The position numbers and the translations under genes are program-made. From Halogeometricum sp. S3BR5-2 (GTDB taxonomy: Archaea > Halobacteriota > Halobacteria > Halobacteriales > Haloferacaceae): a stretch of 64,000 nucleotides of DNA. Where the stretch lies: contig NZ_JAMQOQ010000001.1 in assembly GCF_031624635.1 (NCBI RefSeq), forward strand, positions 868,001 to 932,000, given 5' to 3'. The notes under the pieces are model-generated. The model saw only the letters and a list, made by a program, of their open reading frames with translations. It did no database searches and was not told the origin of the DNA. Positions 17,159 to 25,992 of this stretch are shown here, one piece after another (position 1 is the stretch's first letter; each line of letters opens with the position of its first letter).

Positions 17159-19885
17159 TCACATGAAGCTGCCGAGCCCGGTCTGCTGCTGGCCGGACTT
17201 CACCTCGTCCCACGACATGCCGAGGGCCTCGATGATGCGGGCGATGGGTCCTTCCAAGGTCTTCTCCAGCATCGTCTCCCAGTCCACCTCGAACGCCTCG
17301 GGCACCTGGTCGTCGTACTCGAAGCAGATGACGTCCGGGTCGCGTTTGAACTGCCCGTACAGGTCGTCTCGCTGCGGGTCGAACCCCTCTTCGTCTTCCA
17401 TCCGGCGGAACCACGAGGGGTGGACCTTCTTCAGATAGAGCCGTTTCGGCTTCGACCCGCGCCCGAAGTTCGTCCCGAGGAAGGCGTTGGCGTACAACGA
17501 CCCGCGGACCTGCGCGGTCCGCGTGTCGTAGGCGTCGAGGCGCTTGCCGATACCGCCCGGTATCCCCACCTCGTCGAGGGGGAGGTTCCCCTCCTGGAAG
17601 TCGGCGATGACCTCGTGGACGTACTCCTTGATGTCCTCGTTGGCCTCCCCGTAGACGATCATCTCGATGACCTCTCGCTGGACTTCCTTCGTAACCTGCG
17701 CGATGTCCGAGCGCTTGTACTCGAAGCCGGTGATGTCGATGTCGTCGACGTCCTTTCCCTCCTTCCAGACGATGTGGCCGGCGTAGCGCTTCTTCTTGCC
17801 CGCCTGGAAGAACCTGCGATACAGCTTCTCGAACTCTATCTGGAAGCGGTGCTCCTCGCCGCCCTCCAGGTCGACGCCGAGTTCGTCGCGGGCGAACTCG
17901 TCGTAGGCGTCGTTGATTCGTTCTTCGACGTCGAACGACCGCTCGATGGCCTCCTCCTTCGACACGTCGGGGCCGAGTTCGAGCATGACGGAATCCGTGT
18001 CTCCATATGCGACAGAATGCCCGAGTTCGTTGGCGGTCCGCTGGGTGAACTCGATGACTTCCCGTCCGGTGGCGGTCACGGCGGCGCCCATCTCCTTGTC
18101 GTACAGGCGGAAGCGGTCCCACCCCAGCACGCCGTACAGCGAGTTCATGATGACCTTCACCGCGCCCTGTTGTCGGTCGAGTTGCTCGTAGGCCGCGCTG
18201 CCGGGGTCGTTCTCGTTCCGGAGTCGCTTCTTCTCCTCTCGCTCTTCGAGGAGTTCGTCCACCATCTCCCGGATGATGCCGTCCGGTTCCTTCCGGAAGT
18301 GCGTCCCGTTGGGCGCGCGGAACGTTTCTCCCTCGTACGTCTCGGGGTCGACCTTCGTCTCCGGCGACGCGTTGGTGGTCACCATGCACATCGGGTACAG
18401 CGACTTCAGGTCGAGGACGGTGACGTTCTCCTTGACGCCCGTGATGGGGTCGAAGACGGCGCCGCCCTCGTACTCTTCTGCGTCCTGTCGCCCCTTCGAC
18501 GGCAGGGCGAACTCGCCGTGGACCTTGTGCAGCACGTAGATGTCGACGGTGTCGCCGGGCGTCGTCGCGTCCTCTAACTTACAGCCGACGAACGTCCGCA
18601 CCTCGTCCCAGAAGGCGACGACGTCCTGCTTTCTGTCTATCTCGACGCAGAGTTCCACGTCGCGGACGTTGTACTCAAGCAGTCGCTTCGGGTCCTCTTC
18701 CCACAGGTCGCCGATGTTCCCGGAGTAGCGCTCCTTTCCCACGTCGAGTTCGAGTTCGCCGACGGCGTCCAAGCGATAGGACTCCAACTCGGAGAACTGC
18801 GTGCGCTTGTAGGCGTACAGCAGGTCGAACACGACGCGGCCCTTCACGTCGGGGCCGCCCCATCCGCTCCGCCACACCTCGCCGACGCGGGAGAGGCGGT
18901 CCGGGTCGAGGTCGTAGTCGGAGGTGGGATTCACCACGTCCAGTCGGTCGAGGAAGTACGGCATGTCGAAGTCGTCGAAGTTCCAGCCGGTGAGCACGTC
19001 GGGGTCCGTCTCCTCGATGTACCGGACGAACGCGTCGAGCATCTCCCCCTCGCGGTCGAACGCGCGAATCTCCACCTCGGTGGCGTCGTCCAGCGGTTGG
19101 TAGTCGCCGAGGTCGGTCGGCGACTCGACGCCGTCGCCGGCCTCGGGTGCGTTGTAGAGCCACGCGATATATTCGTCGCGGTAGGAGTCGTGGGAGGTGA
19201 GACAGATGATGGGCTCTTCGCCCTCCTCGGGGAACCCCGAGCGGTCGTCCACCTCGATGTCGAAGGTGTTCACGCGCAGGTCGGCGTCGACGTCGATGGG
19301 GACGACTTCGTCGTGCGGCACCTGGACGGTGCCGTCGTCGAGGCGGCGCGCGGGGACGCAGACGCCGCTCTGGATGTCCTTGTCGATGAGGAGGCGGTTC
19401 GGAAAGAGGATGTCCGCCTCGTAGTGGTCGAACTCGTCGCGGATCTGTCCCACGTCCCGCGGCGTGCGCGTGCAGATTTTCGTCAGTTCCTCGCCGCGGA
19501 TGCTCTCGTACCCCGACTCGGTCCGCGTGATGACCGATTTGTCGAGGAGGTCGTCGTCCAGCGTGTCGGTCGGCGCGTAGAAGTAGGGCTCGAACCCGAG
19601 GACGCGGACGTGCTCGGTCTCGTTCTCGCGCGTGCGGCCAAAGACGTGGACGACCGGGTACTCGTTGTTGCCGTTCCCCTCGATGGTGTAATCCACCTGC
19701 GTGACGGCGAGTTCGACGGTGCCGTCGGCGTCGGGAAAGCGTATCTCCTCGGAGTCGACGACGTCCGAGACGTGCTGGCTCCCGTCGCCCGCGACGTGTT
19801 CGGCCTCGGCCGCCGGCCGCGCGCCGTCCGCGTCGCCGTCGCCGCCACCGCCCCAATCGCCGTCCGTGAGCCCTGCCTGCTTCAT
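17159..19885 (-). CDS. polB: DNA polymerase, family B
   Basis: The protein has 908 residues. The ATG at 19885 (MKQAGLTDGDWGG) is chosen over a 52-codon hydrophobic upstream extension that lacks family similarity. Proofreading exonuclease motifs are FDIEVDD (D209, E211), GWNFDDFDMPY and YNVRDVEL. Polymerase motifs are DLKSLYPM (A), MNSLYGVLGW (B) and YGDTDSVM (C, Tyr627, D629, D631). None of the three is interrupted, so there is no intein, although many archaeal PolB genes carry one at these sites. This is the main replicative or repair family-B enzyme. It shares an upstream region of 154 bp with a divergent small gene. Confidence 0.96.
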   Translation of the reverse strand: MKQAGLTDGDWGGGGDGDADGARPAAEAEHVAGDGSQHVSDVVDSEEIRFPDADGTVELAVTQVDYTIEGNGNNEYPVVHVFGRTRENETEHVRVLGFEPYFYAPTDTLDDDLLDKSVITRTESGYESIRGEELTKICTRTPRDVGQIRDEFDHYEADILFPNRLLIDKDIQSGVCVPARRLDDGTVQVPHDEVVPIDVDADLRVNTFDIEVDDRSGFPEEGEEPIICLTSHDSYRDEYIAWLYNAPEAGDGVESPTDLGDYQPLDDATEVEIRAFDREGEMLDAFVRYIEETDPDVLTGWNFDDFDMPYFLDRLDVVNPTSDYDLDPDRLSRVGEVWRSGWGGPDVKGRVVFDLLYAYKRTQFSELESYRLDAVGELELDVGKERYSGNIGDLWEEDPKRLLEYNVRDVELCVEIDRKQDVVAFWDEVRTFVGCKLEDATTPGDTVDIYVLHKVHGEFALPSKGRQDAEEYEGGAVFDPITGVKENVTVLDLKSLYPMCMVTTNASPETKVDPETYEGETFRAPNGTHFRKEPDGIIREMVDELLEEREEKKRLRNENDPGSAAYEQLDRQQGAVKVIMNSLYGVLGWDRFRLYDKEMGAAVTATGREVIEFTQRTANELGHSVAYGDTDSVMLELGPDVSKEEAIERSFDVEERINDAYDEFARDELGVDLEGGEEHRFQIEFEKLYRRFFQAGKKKRYAGHIVWKEGKDVDDIDITGFEYKRSDIAQVTKEVQREVIEMIVYGEANEDIKEYVHEVIADFQEGNLPLDEVGIPGGIGKRLDAYDTRTAQVRGSLYANAFLGTNFGRGSKPKRLYLKKVHPSWFRRMEDEEGFDPQRDDLYGQFKRDPDVICFEYDDQVPEAFEVDWETMLEKTLEGPIARIIEALGMSWDEVKSGQQQTGLGSFM

Positions 19886-20039
19886 GCCGACCCGTTCGGC
19901 ACTCCCGGCTAAAAACCTCGGCTTTTCGCCGCTGAACCCGCTCGCACCGACTATCGTTAGCGGCAAAATTGCTGTCAGAAAAAGAAGGTGCGCATACGCA
20001 ACACATTTAGTGTGCCACCTCGTACCACGCTGTACCACC

Positions 20040-20228
20040 ATGACCGACCACGCGAACTCGAAGCGGTCGGACCGGTCGCCTGCCGCGCAGTCGTCGGCGG
20101 GCGAAGCGAACGGGCTCGACGACGTCGAGTCCTACGACATCGACGGTGGAGTCGTCTTCTACGACCCGCAGAACCCGCTCGCGTGGGTCGAGACGACTCG
20201 GACGATCACGCTGAAGGAGTTCGTGTAG
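20040..20228 (+). CDS. Small conserved haloarchaeal protein, function unknown
   Basis: The protein has 62 residues, with ATG at 20040 and a CATTTAG box about 31 bp upstream, consistent with a leaderless transcript. The first 30 residues are Ser/Ala/Glu-rich and probably disordered. The conserved-looking part is ESYDIDGGVVFYDPQNPLAWVETTRTITLKEFV. I recall many haloarchaeal genomes having short proteins of this pattern (ending in DPxNPLAWVET), but no function is known to me. It is divergent from polB. Confidence 0.7.
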   Translation: MTDHANSKRSDRSPAAQSSAGEANGLDDVESYDIDGGVVFYDPQNPLAWVETTRTITLKEFV

Positions 20229-20337
20229 GCGGGCGGGCGCCGAACGCCCAACGTCCGTCGCGGCCGACGCGGCGGGCGGAGCCCCGCTCGACTCCCCGAA
20301 CGCAACCCCTATTCGTCTCAGCGCCCTCCGCTTGCCC

Positions 20338-20778
20338 ATGCAGACGGTCCGCGACGGCGACGGCAAGCGCTACCTGCTCGTCAAACGCTCCGGCGACTCC
20401 AGTCGCGTCCGCGACCCGGAGACGGGCGAAGAGCGGTACGTCGAGAACGACGACGTGACGTTCGAGGGCGACTCCGCGCTCGAAACCGCGGCGTCGGCCG
20501 TCTCCGACCCCGTCAGGCGACTGATGACGGCCGTTCACGGCGAGCGCTCGCTCGGCCTCCTGGTCGAACTGGCCGACCGCGAGGCCGTCTCGGTCGTCGA
20601 ACTGCTGGACGCCTACGACCTCTGCGAGTCCGACCTCCACGGCCTCCTCGGGGAGTTCCGCGCGGCGGGGCTCCTCGAAGAGGCGACCGTGTACGGCGAA
20701 CGCGGGTACGCCGCGACGGAGACGACGAAGGCGGCGGTGGCGGAGCTTCGCGAGAGGAACGGGGGAGCGGAAGGGTAG
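20338..20778 (+). CDS. Predicted winged-helix protein, haloarchaeal
   Basis: The protein has 146 residues from the ATG at 20338; a TTG two codons upstream is less likely. The first 45 residues form an RDGDGKRYLLVKRSGDSSRVRDPETGEERYV beta-rich segment. The rest reads as an HTH/winged helix (LGLLVELADREAVSVVELLDAYDLCESDLHGLLGEFRAAGLLEE...GYAATETTKAAV). Regulation or DNA binding is inferred only from that pattern. Its stop codon directly abuts the rad50 stop on the other strand with no spacer. Confidence 0.68.
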   Translation: MQTVRDGDGKRYLLVKRSGDSSRVRDPETGEERYVENDDVTFEGDSALETAASAVSDPVRRLMTAVHGERSLGLLVELADREAVSVVELLDAYDLCESDLHGLLGEFRAAGLLEEATVYGERGYAATETTKAAVAELRERNGGAEG

Positions 20779-23463
20779 TCAGTCGTCCGCGAGCGACTCG
20801 GCGGCCGCCAGCGCCGCCGCGTCCTCCTGTCGCACCGACGAGCGGTTGCTCGTCGGGTCCTTCTCCACCGTCACGAGTTCGTCCGCCGCGTCCACCAGTT
20901 CCTCGTCGTGGCTGACGATGATTATCTGTCGCACGCCCAACTCGCGCATCTCGTCGACGAGGTCCACGAGGCGCGAGACGTGCCCGGAGTCGAGGAAGAC
21001 GGTCGGTTCGTCGAGGATGAGGGGCGGCATCGGCGCCGCGCCCTCGATGCCCTCCGCGAGCAGGCGGTAGATGGCGCAGCGTAAGGAGAGGTTGAACAGC
21101 GCCCGCTCGCCGCCCGAGAGCTGTTCGGGGTCCAGGGCGGTGCCGTCCTTCTGGAACACCGTCAGCGCGTACTCGCCGTCGAGGCGGATGCGCGAGTAGG
21201 CGTCGTTGCCGTAGACGAGGTCGAACGTCTCGTTCAGCATCCGTTCGAGGCTCTCGACGTTGCGCTGGCGCAGGTCCGCGCGCAGGTCGCCGTACATCGC
21301 CTCCAACTCCTCTATCTCGGCGTGGAGCGATTCGAGCGCGTCGACGCGCGCGGCGAGTTCCTCGCGGTCCTCGCGGAGCTCCTCCAACTGCGCGAGTTCG
21401 CCCTTCACGCCGCCGATGTCGCTCTGGAGTTCGTCGCGTTCTTCCCTTAGACTCGACAGCTCCTCGTCCACCTGCTCGACGTACTCCGCCGCGTTCTCCC
21501 GGCGCTCTCTCGCCTCCTCGACCGTCGACTCGTCCACCTCCTCGGCCAGCGACGAGCGGCGCTCCCGCTTCTCGGCCAGCCGCTCCCGCCGCTCGTCGTT
21601 CAGGTCGGCGAGGTTCTCGCGCCGCTCTTCGAGGCGGTCTATCTCCGATTCGGTCTCTTCGAGCGCGGAGCGCCGGTCGGAGAGCGCGTCGAGGCGCTCC
21701 TCGGCGTCCGCGACCGCCTCTACCTCGGCTTCGAGGTCCGAGACGGTCTCCGCGGCCTCCTCGGCGGCCTCGGCCTGCGTCGACGCCGCCGAACGCTTCT
21801 CCTCGGCCTCCGCGTCGAGTTCCTCGGCCGCCTCGCGCAGTGACTCCGCCTCGGTCCGGCGCTCTTCGAGGGCCTCCGCGGCGTCGTCGATGCGCTCTTC
21901 GAACAGGTCCCGGCTGTTCCGGAGTTCGCCGACCCGGTTCTCCGCCTCGACCAGTTCCTCCGCCCGCTCGGCCTTCGATTCGAGCGCCTCGCGCCGCTCG
22001 CGGAGGTCCGAGAGCGTCGCCTCCAACTCCTCCATGCGCGCCTCGTACTCGCCGATGGCGTCGACGTGGGGGGAGTCCTCGACGGGCTGGCCGCACTCGG
22101 GACACTTGCCCGCCGCGCGGAGGTCTTTCGCCTCCGAGAGCCTGTCGCGGACGTTCTCCAGTTCGGCGTTCGCCTCGGTGAGTCGCTCGCGCACGCCGGC
22201 CAGCGTCTCTCGGATCTGCTCGCGGTGCGCCGACGCCTCGCCGAGTTCGGCGGGCGCGTCCGCGAACTCGCCTTCGAGGGCGTCGAGTTCGTCCTCCAGT
22301 TCGTCGAGGCGGGCCCTGCGCGATTCGAGTTCGTCTTCGGCCTCCTCGGCGGCGTCGTCCAGTTCGCCCGCGCGGGAGCGCTTCTCGGCCGCCCGCGATT
22401 CGAACTCCTCGGCGCGTTCGCGGAGCTTCTCGGCCTGATTCGACAGCATCGTCCGGCGCTGGCGCGCGTCGGTCAGTTGCTCGCGCACCTCCGCCTCGCG
22501 GGCGTCGAGTTCCTCGCGCCGGTCGGCCACGGCGTCCGCCGTCGCCTCGTCGAGGTCCGCCTCCGAGCGCAGGTCGTCGACGCGGGCGCGGAGTTCTTCG
22601 ACCCTGTCGCGCGCCTCGCCGACCTCGCTCCGGAGCGACTCCCGCGTCTGCTCGTCCGCCTCGACGGTCTCGCGCAGGTCGGCGATGTCCCCGTCGAGGT
22701 CGTCCAGTTCCGCGCGCTTCTCGCGGTAGGATTCGAGGACGTCCTCGGCGTCTTCGCGCGTCGACACCGCCTTCTCGCGCTGTTCCTCGTAGTTCCCTAT
22801 CTTCGCGTCGACCTCGCCGAGTTCGGTCTCCAGGGCGTTCAGCCGCGCGTGGAGGTCGGCGTCCTCCTTGGCTTCTATCTGCGAGTCGACCTTCGAGAGG
22901 CCGCCGCGCCGTTCGGTCAGGACGTCCTCGACGCCGAGGCGGGCGTTGCCCGCGCGGACGCGGTACTCCTCCAGTTTGCCGAGTTGGAGGAGTTCGTCTA
23001 TCGTGTCCTGCCGCTGGGCGGGCGTCGCGTTGATGAGTTTGTTCACCTCGCCCTGCCGGACGTACGCGCAGTTGACGAACGCCTCGGCGTCCATCCGCAG
23101 GAGGTCGGTGACGAACCCGCGCACGTCGCGGGAGCCGTCGACCGTCGTCTCCGGACCTTCGAGGACGCACTTCGCCGTCTGGACCCGGTCGCCCGACTTC
23201 CGGAGGCGGCGCTCGACGTGGTAGGAGCCGCCGTCGTGGGTGAACCACAACTCGATTTCGGCCTCCTCGGTGCCGGTCGTCATCACGTCCTCCAGCGTCT
23301 CGTCCAGCGCGTGCGCGCCGTACAGCGCGAAGAAGCACGCCTCCAAGAGCGAGGACTTCCCGCTGCCGTTCAGCCCGTGGATGACGGTGACGCCGTCGGT
23401 CAGGTCGAGGTCGGTTTCCGCGTACGGCTTGAAGTTCTGTAGTCGAATCCGGTCGAAGCGCAT
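20779..23463 (-). CDS. rad50: DNA double-strand break repair ATPase Rad50
   Basis: The protein has 894 residues. Walker A is GLNGSGKSS near residue 30-40. About 600 residues of coiled coil rich in Glu, Arg and Ala follow, interrupted by the zinc hook CPECG (C454, C457). Then come signature [14 protein letters not shown] and Walker [12 protein letters not shown]. Rad50 dimers pair with Mre11 to tether and process broken DNA ends. The start codon is directly adjacent to the mre11 stop, so the two are translationally linked. In Haloferax this complex restrains homologous recombination in favour of other repair routes (known from that genus). Confidence 0.97.
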   Translation of the reverse strand: MRFDRIRLQNFKPYAETDLDLTDGVTVIHGLNGSGKSSLLEACFFALYGAHALDETLEDVMTTGTEEAEIELWFTHDGGSYHVERRLRKSGDRVQTAKCVLEGPETTVDGSRDVRGFVTDLLRMDAEAFVNCAYVRQGEVNKLINATPAQRQDTIDELLQLGKLEEYRVRAGNARLGVEDVLTERRGGLSKVDSQIEAKEDADLHARLNALETELGEVDAKIGNYEEQREKAVSTREDAEDVLESYREKRAELDDLDGDIADLRETVEADEQTRESLRSEVGEARDRVEELRARVDDLRSEADLDEATADAVADRREELDAREAEVREQLTDARQRRTMLSNQAEKLRERAEEFESRAAEKRSRAGELDDAAEEAEDELESRRARLDELEDELDALEGEFADAPAELGEASAHREQIRETLAGVRERLTEANAELENVRDRLSEAKDLRAAGKCPECGQPVEDSPHVDAIGEYEARMEELEATLSDLRERREALESKAERAEELVEAENRVGELRNSRDLFEERIDDAAEALEERRTEAESLREAAEELDAEAEEKRSAASTQAEAAEEAAETVSDLEAEVEAVADAEERLDALSDRRSALEETESEIDRLEERRENLADLNDERRERLAEKRERRSSLAEEVDESTVEEARERRENAAEYVEQVDEELSSLREERDELQSDIGGVKGELAQLEELREDREELAARVDALESLHAEIEELEAMYGDLRADLRQRNVESLERMLNETFDLVYGNDAYSRIRLDGEYALTVFQKDGTALDPEQLSGGERALFNLSLRCAIYRLLAEGIEGAAPMPPLILDEPTVFLDSGHVSRLVDLVDEMRELGVRQIIIVSHDEELVDAADELVTVEKDPTSNRSSVRQEDAAALAAAESLADD

Positions 23464-24927
23464 CTAGAAGTCCTCCATGGTGAACTGGCCGTTCGACGAG
23501 TCGTCCGCCGCCTCCTCCGCGCCGGCGTCGGACGCGTCGTCTTCGCTCCCGAGTTCCGCGTTGCTCGGGTCGTCCGGTTCGTCCGGTTCGTCCGACTCCG
23601 CGTCATCGGAGTTCTCGTCCGCTTCTTCGACGGCGACTTCCCCGCCGTCCGTCTCGCCCGGCCCCGCCTCGACGGCACCTGCGTCCGGCGCGTTCTCGGG
23701 GGGTCGCTCCTCGTCCGCTGCGGTCTCGGAGTCGGGTTCGGCGGCGTCTGCGCCCGCACCGTCGTCCGCTCCGCTTTCGGCGTCGGCGTCAGACTCGCCA
23801 CCGTCACCGCTCTCGGCCGGCGAGAACGCGGCGAGGTCACCGTCCTCGACCAGCGAGTCGACGCGGGTCTTCACCTCCTCGCGGACCTTCGAGTCGGCCG
23901 TCTTGCTCGCGCGGACCGTCTCCTCGACGTCGCGGGCGGCCGTCGACAGGCCGAGGTCGGTTACTCGCTCCCGAACCGCGTCGTCGGGGTCCGCGAACGA
24001 GACGCTCAGTTCCGACTCGGTCTCGACCTGTCGGCGGTCGGTCACGCGGGCGACGAGCGCCCCTCGTTCGCTCAGGAACTCCTCGACGGAGGCGGGCGTC
24101 ACGGGTTCGCCCGCGCCGGTTATCTCCACGATGGCGACGGCGTCGGTCACGTCGTGCTGGCGGATCTGCTCGCGGACGCGTTCGGCGCCCTCGCCCTCCG
24201 CGAGGTCCACCGAGACGAACGCGAACGGTCGCGTGTCGAGCGAGCGTCGGCGGATGTCCACCTCCTCGCCGAACGCGACGAGGTTGTAGCCGCGGGCCGC
24301 CTCCTCGGCGGCGCTGGCGCGTTCGGTCGACCCGCAGTAGGTCACCCACGTCCCCAGCACCTCCTCGGTACCCGGCGCGTGGTTGTCGCCGACGAGGAAG
24401 GCGTCGAAGTCGACGTTCGATTCGCCCAACACGGTCTCGGTGTCCCAGTCGGCGTGCGCGAACGGCGTGAACAGGCCGTGGCCGACGAGGGCGGCGTGGG
24501 CGGCGTCGTGCGGTTCGAAGTCGTAGGTCAGTTCGTCGCGCCGGGATTTCGGGACGTGGTCGAGGCCGTAGAACGCCGTGTCGCCGACGAGTCGAGGGGC
24601 GGCGCCGAGGCGTTCGGCGAGGCCGAGGCTCTCGAAGAGGTCCAGCCACTGCCCGCCGCGGGTCGACTCGTGGTTGCCGACGACGGCGAGGAAGGGAATG
24701 CCCGCGTCGTCGAGGTCCCTGAGGACGTCGATGGTTCCCAACAGGTCGCGGAGTTCCGGTCGCCGGTCGTGGAACAGGTCGCCCGCGTGGACGACGGCGT
24801 CCACCCCTTCTTCGACCGCGTCGTCGACCACCTGCTCGAAGGCGTCGAGGAAGTCCCGTCGCCGTTCGGGCGAGTGGTACTGCTGGTACCCCACGTGGGT
24901 GTCCCCGGTGTGTATCACCCGTGTCAT
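23464..24927 (-). CDS. mre11: DNA double-strand break repair nuclease Mre11
   Basis: The protein has 487 residues. Phosphoesterase motifs are GDTHVG, HAGDLFHD, VVGNHES, LVGHGLF and a DNHAPG element, giving the two-metal active site. The capping domain extends to about residue 340. The last 110 or so residues are an acidic low-complexity tail (Asp/Glu/Ser/Ala) with a triple DEP repeat, ending FTMEDF; the conserved end is a likely Rad50-binding or partner-binding peptide. The start overlaps the upstream gene's stop (ATGA) and rad50 follows without a gap. Confidence 0.96.
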   Translation of the reverse strand: MTRVIHTGDTHVGYQQYHSPERRRDFLDAFEQVVDDAVEEGVDAVVHAGDLFHDRRPELRDLLGTIDVLRDLDDAGIPFLAVVGNHESTRGGQWLDLFESLGLAERLGAAPRLVGDTAFYGLDHVPKSRRDELTYDFEPHDAAHAALVGHGLFTPFAHADWDTETVLGESNVDFDAFLVGDNHAPGTEEVLGTWVTYCGSTERASAAEEAARGYNLVAFGEEVDIRRRSLDTRPFAFVSVDLAEGEGAERVREQIRQHDVTDAVAIVEITGAGEPVTPASVEEFLSERGALVARVTDRRQVETESELSVSFADPDDAVRERVTDLGLSTAARDVEETVRASKTADSKVREEVKTRVDSLVEDGDLAAFSPAESGDGGESDADAESGADDGAGADAAEPDSETAADEERPPENAPDAGAVEAGPGETDGGEVAVEEADENSDDAESDEPDEPDDPSNAELGSEDDASDAGAEEAADDSSNGQFTMEDF

Positions 24928-25508
24928 CTGTCCGCGGATTGGTCGGTCCGGGGTAAAACGATGTCGCGACCGGAGCGGAAGTGGTCGCCGTCGTCTCCTC
25001 GCGGCCCGCGGACCCCGACCGATTCGCCGTCCGGTGCCGTCTCCTTTCCGTTCTCGTCGGCGTCCTCGTTCCCGTCCTCGCCCTCGGGACCGAACGCTCG
25101 TCCGATAGCCGAATCGAGTCGCCGGTGGGTCGAAAGCGCCCGTCGTCCCCGCTCGGCGGTCGCTGCCGCGTCCCCGTCCGGCGGCGCTCCGCGCCCCGAA
25201 CCCGCGGCCGCCTCGCTCTCGGCGTCGGCCACGGCCCGGGCGAGTTCGGGGAGTCGACCCGCGCGGAGGAACGCCGCGGCGTCGACTGCGGACGCCGTCG
25301 CCGCCTCGGCCTCGGCGACCGTCTCGCGATACCTCGGCGGCGGCGACGACGGAGCGCCGGTCGCCAGCGCTCTGAGCGCGGTGTGCACGGCATCGGGAGA
25401 CGGCGCGGGCGTCTCCGGTCTCGAATCGGCGTCGTCCGGCGGGGTCGAAGCGGTCCGGGGGCCGGACGGGCGTGCGGCGGTCGGACGGGGCGACGGGGCG
25501 GGAGTCAC
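24924..25508 (-). CDS. Uncharacterised protein preceding mre11
   Basis: The protein has 194 residues. The N-terminal 40 are Pro/Ala/Thr-rich and look disordered. The middle has an Ala/Glu helical stretch (YRETVAEAEAATASAVDAAAFLRAGRLPELARAV) and a TAERGRRALSTHRRLDSAIGRA segment. It ends in HFRSGRDIVLPRTDQ. The 4-bp ATGA overlap with mre11 argues that it is a real, translationally coupled gene. I cannot assign a function; a role with the Mre11-Rad50 complex is only inference from position. Confidence 0.7.
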   Translation of the reverse strand: MTPAPSPRPTAARPSGPRTASTPPDDADSRPETPAPSPDAVHTALRALATGAPSSPPPRYRETVAEAEAATASAVDAAAFLRAGRLPELARAVADAESEAAAGSGRGAPPDGDAAATAERGRRALSTHRRLDSAIGRAFGPEGEDGNEDADENGKETAPDGESVGVRGPRGDDGDHFRSGRDIVLPRTDQSADR

Positions 25509-25533
25509 AGGGGGACTGGTCCCGCGTTCCGGG

Positions 25534-25797
25534 TTAAATGTTCAGCGTGTAGAGGCGCTTGCGGGCGTCGGAGAAGGAGAACCGCGAGTCGACGACGCCC
25601 GCGTCCTCCAGACGCGAGAGGGCGTAGCGGACCGTCCGCGGCGGCAGCAGCGTCTCCTCGGCGAGTTGGCTCTGCGTCAGCGTGTCGTCGTAGTCCAGCA
25701 CTTTCGCCACGAGTTTCGCGCTCGGCGGCATCTCCCGAATCGGTTCCCAGCGGTCGCTCGACCCCTCGTCCGCTCCGACTACCTCGGTGGTGCTCAT
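25534..25797 (-). CDS. Winged-helix transcriptional regulator (MarR/TrmB-like HTH)
   Basis: The protein has 87 residues from the ATG at 25797 (MSTTEVVG). This start is preferred to 25809 because a TTAATAA box lies about 30 bp upstream of it. The helix-turn-helix is AKVLDYDDTLTQSQLAEETLLPPRTVRYALSRLEDAGVVDSR with a basic wing KRLYTLNI. It is the first gene of the HTH-unknown-mre11-rad50 series, 25 bp before the next gene. It may control the repair operon or itself. No ligand domain is present. Confidence 0.82.
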   Translation of the reverse strand: MSTTEVVGADEGSSDRWEPIREMPPSAKLVAKVLDYDDTLTQSQLAEETLLPPRTVRYALSRLEDAGVVDSRFSFSDARKRLYTLNI

Positions 25798-25823
25798 TCG
25801 TGTCGTCATCTGGTGGATGTAGC

Positions 25824-25830
25824 TTAATAA
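25824..25830 (-). promoter_or_regulatory. TATA-like box for the HTH-mre11-rad50 operon
   Basis: On the minus strand TTATTAA is centred about 30 bp before the ATG at 25797, inside a strongly AT-rich 60 bp stretch that is unusual in this GC-rich region. It fits a leaderless haloarchaeal transcript. Confidence 0.55.
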
Positions 25831-25963
25831 TATTTGCTGTATCGTATTATTACCTCTACGAATTATGACTCTCCGGATTCGGCGGGGCGCGGCCGGACCA
25901 TCGGGCGGCGACAGGAAACGATATCGGCCGCGAGATGGTCAGAAAGGCCGGCTACCCGAAGCC

Positions 25964-25970
25964 TCTTATG
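25964..25970 (+). promoter_or_regulatory. TATA-like box of the PAN gene
   Basis: TCTTATG lies 26 bp before the ATG at 25993, the spacing expected when transcription starts at the start codon. Confidence 0.5.
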
Positions 25971-25992
25971 AAACGCTACCCTACAGCAGACG

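Noticed and set aside
19886..20041. 52-codon N-terminal extension of PolB, which would be a hydrophobic leader
   Set aside because: The extension reads through the shared promoter region. The family start MKQAGLTDGDWGG fits, and a membrane leader on a DNA polymerase is implausible.
20513..23338. 941-codon minus-strand ORF overlapping rad50
   Set aside because: It is Arg/Gly-rich frame-shifted shadow sequence. The rad50 frame has Walker, hook and signature motifs.
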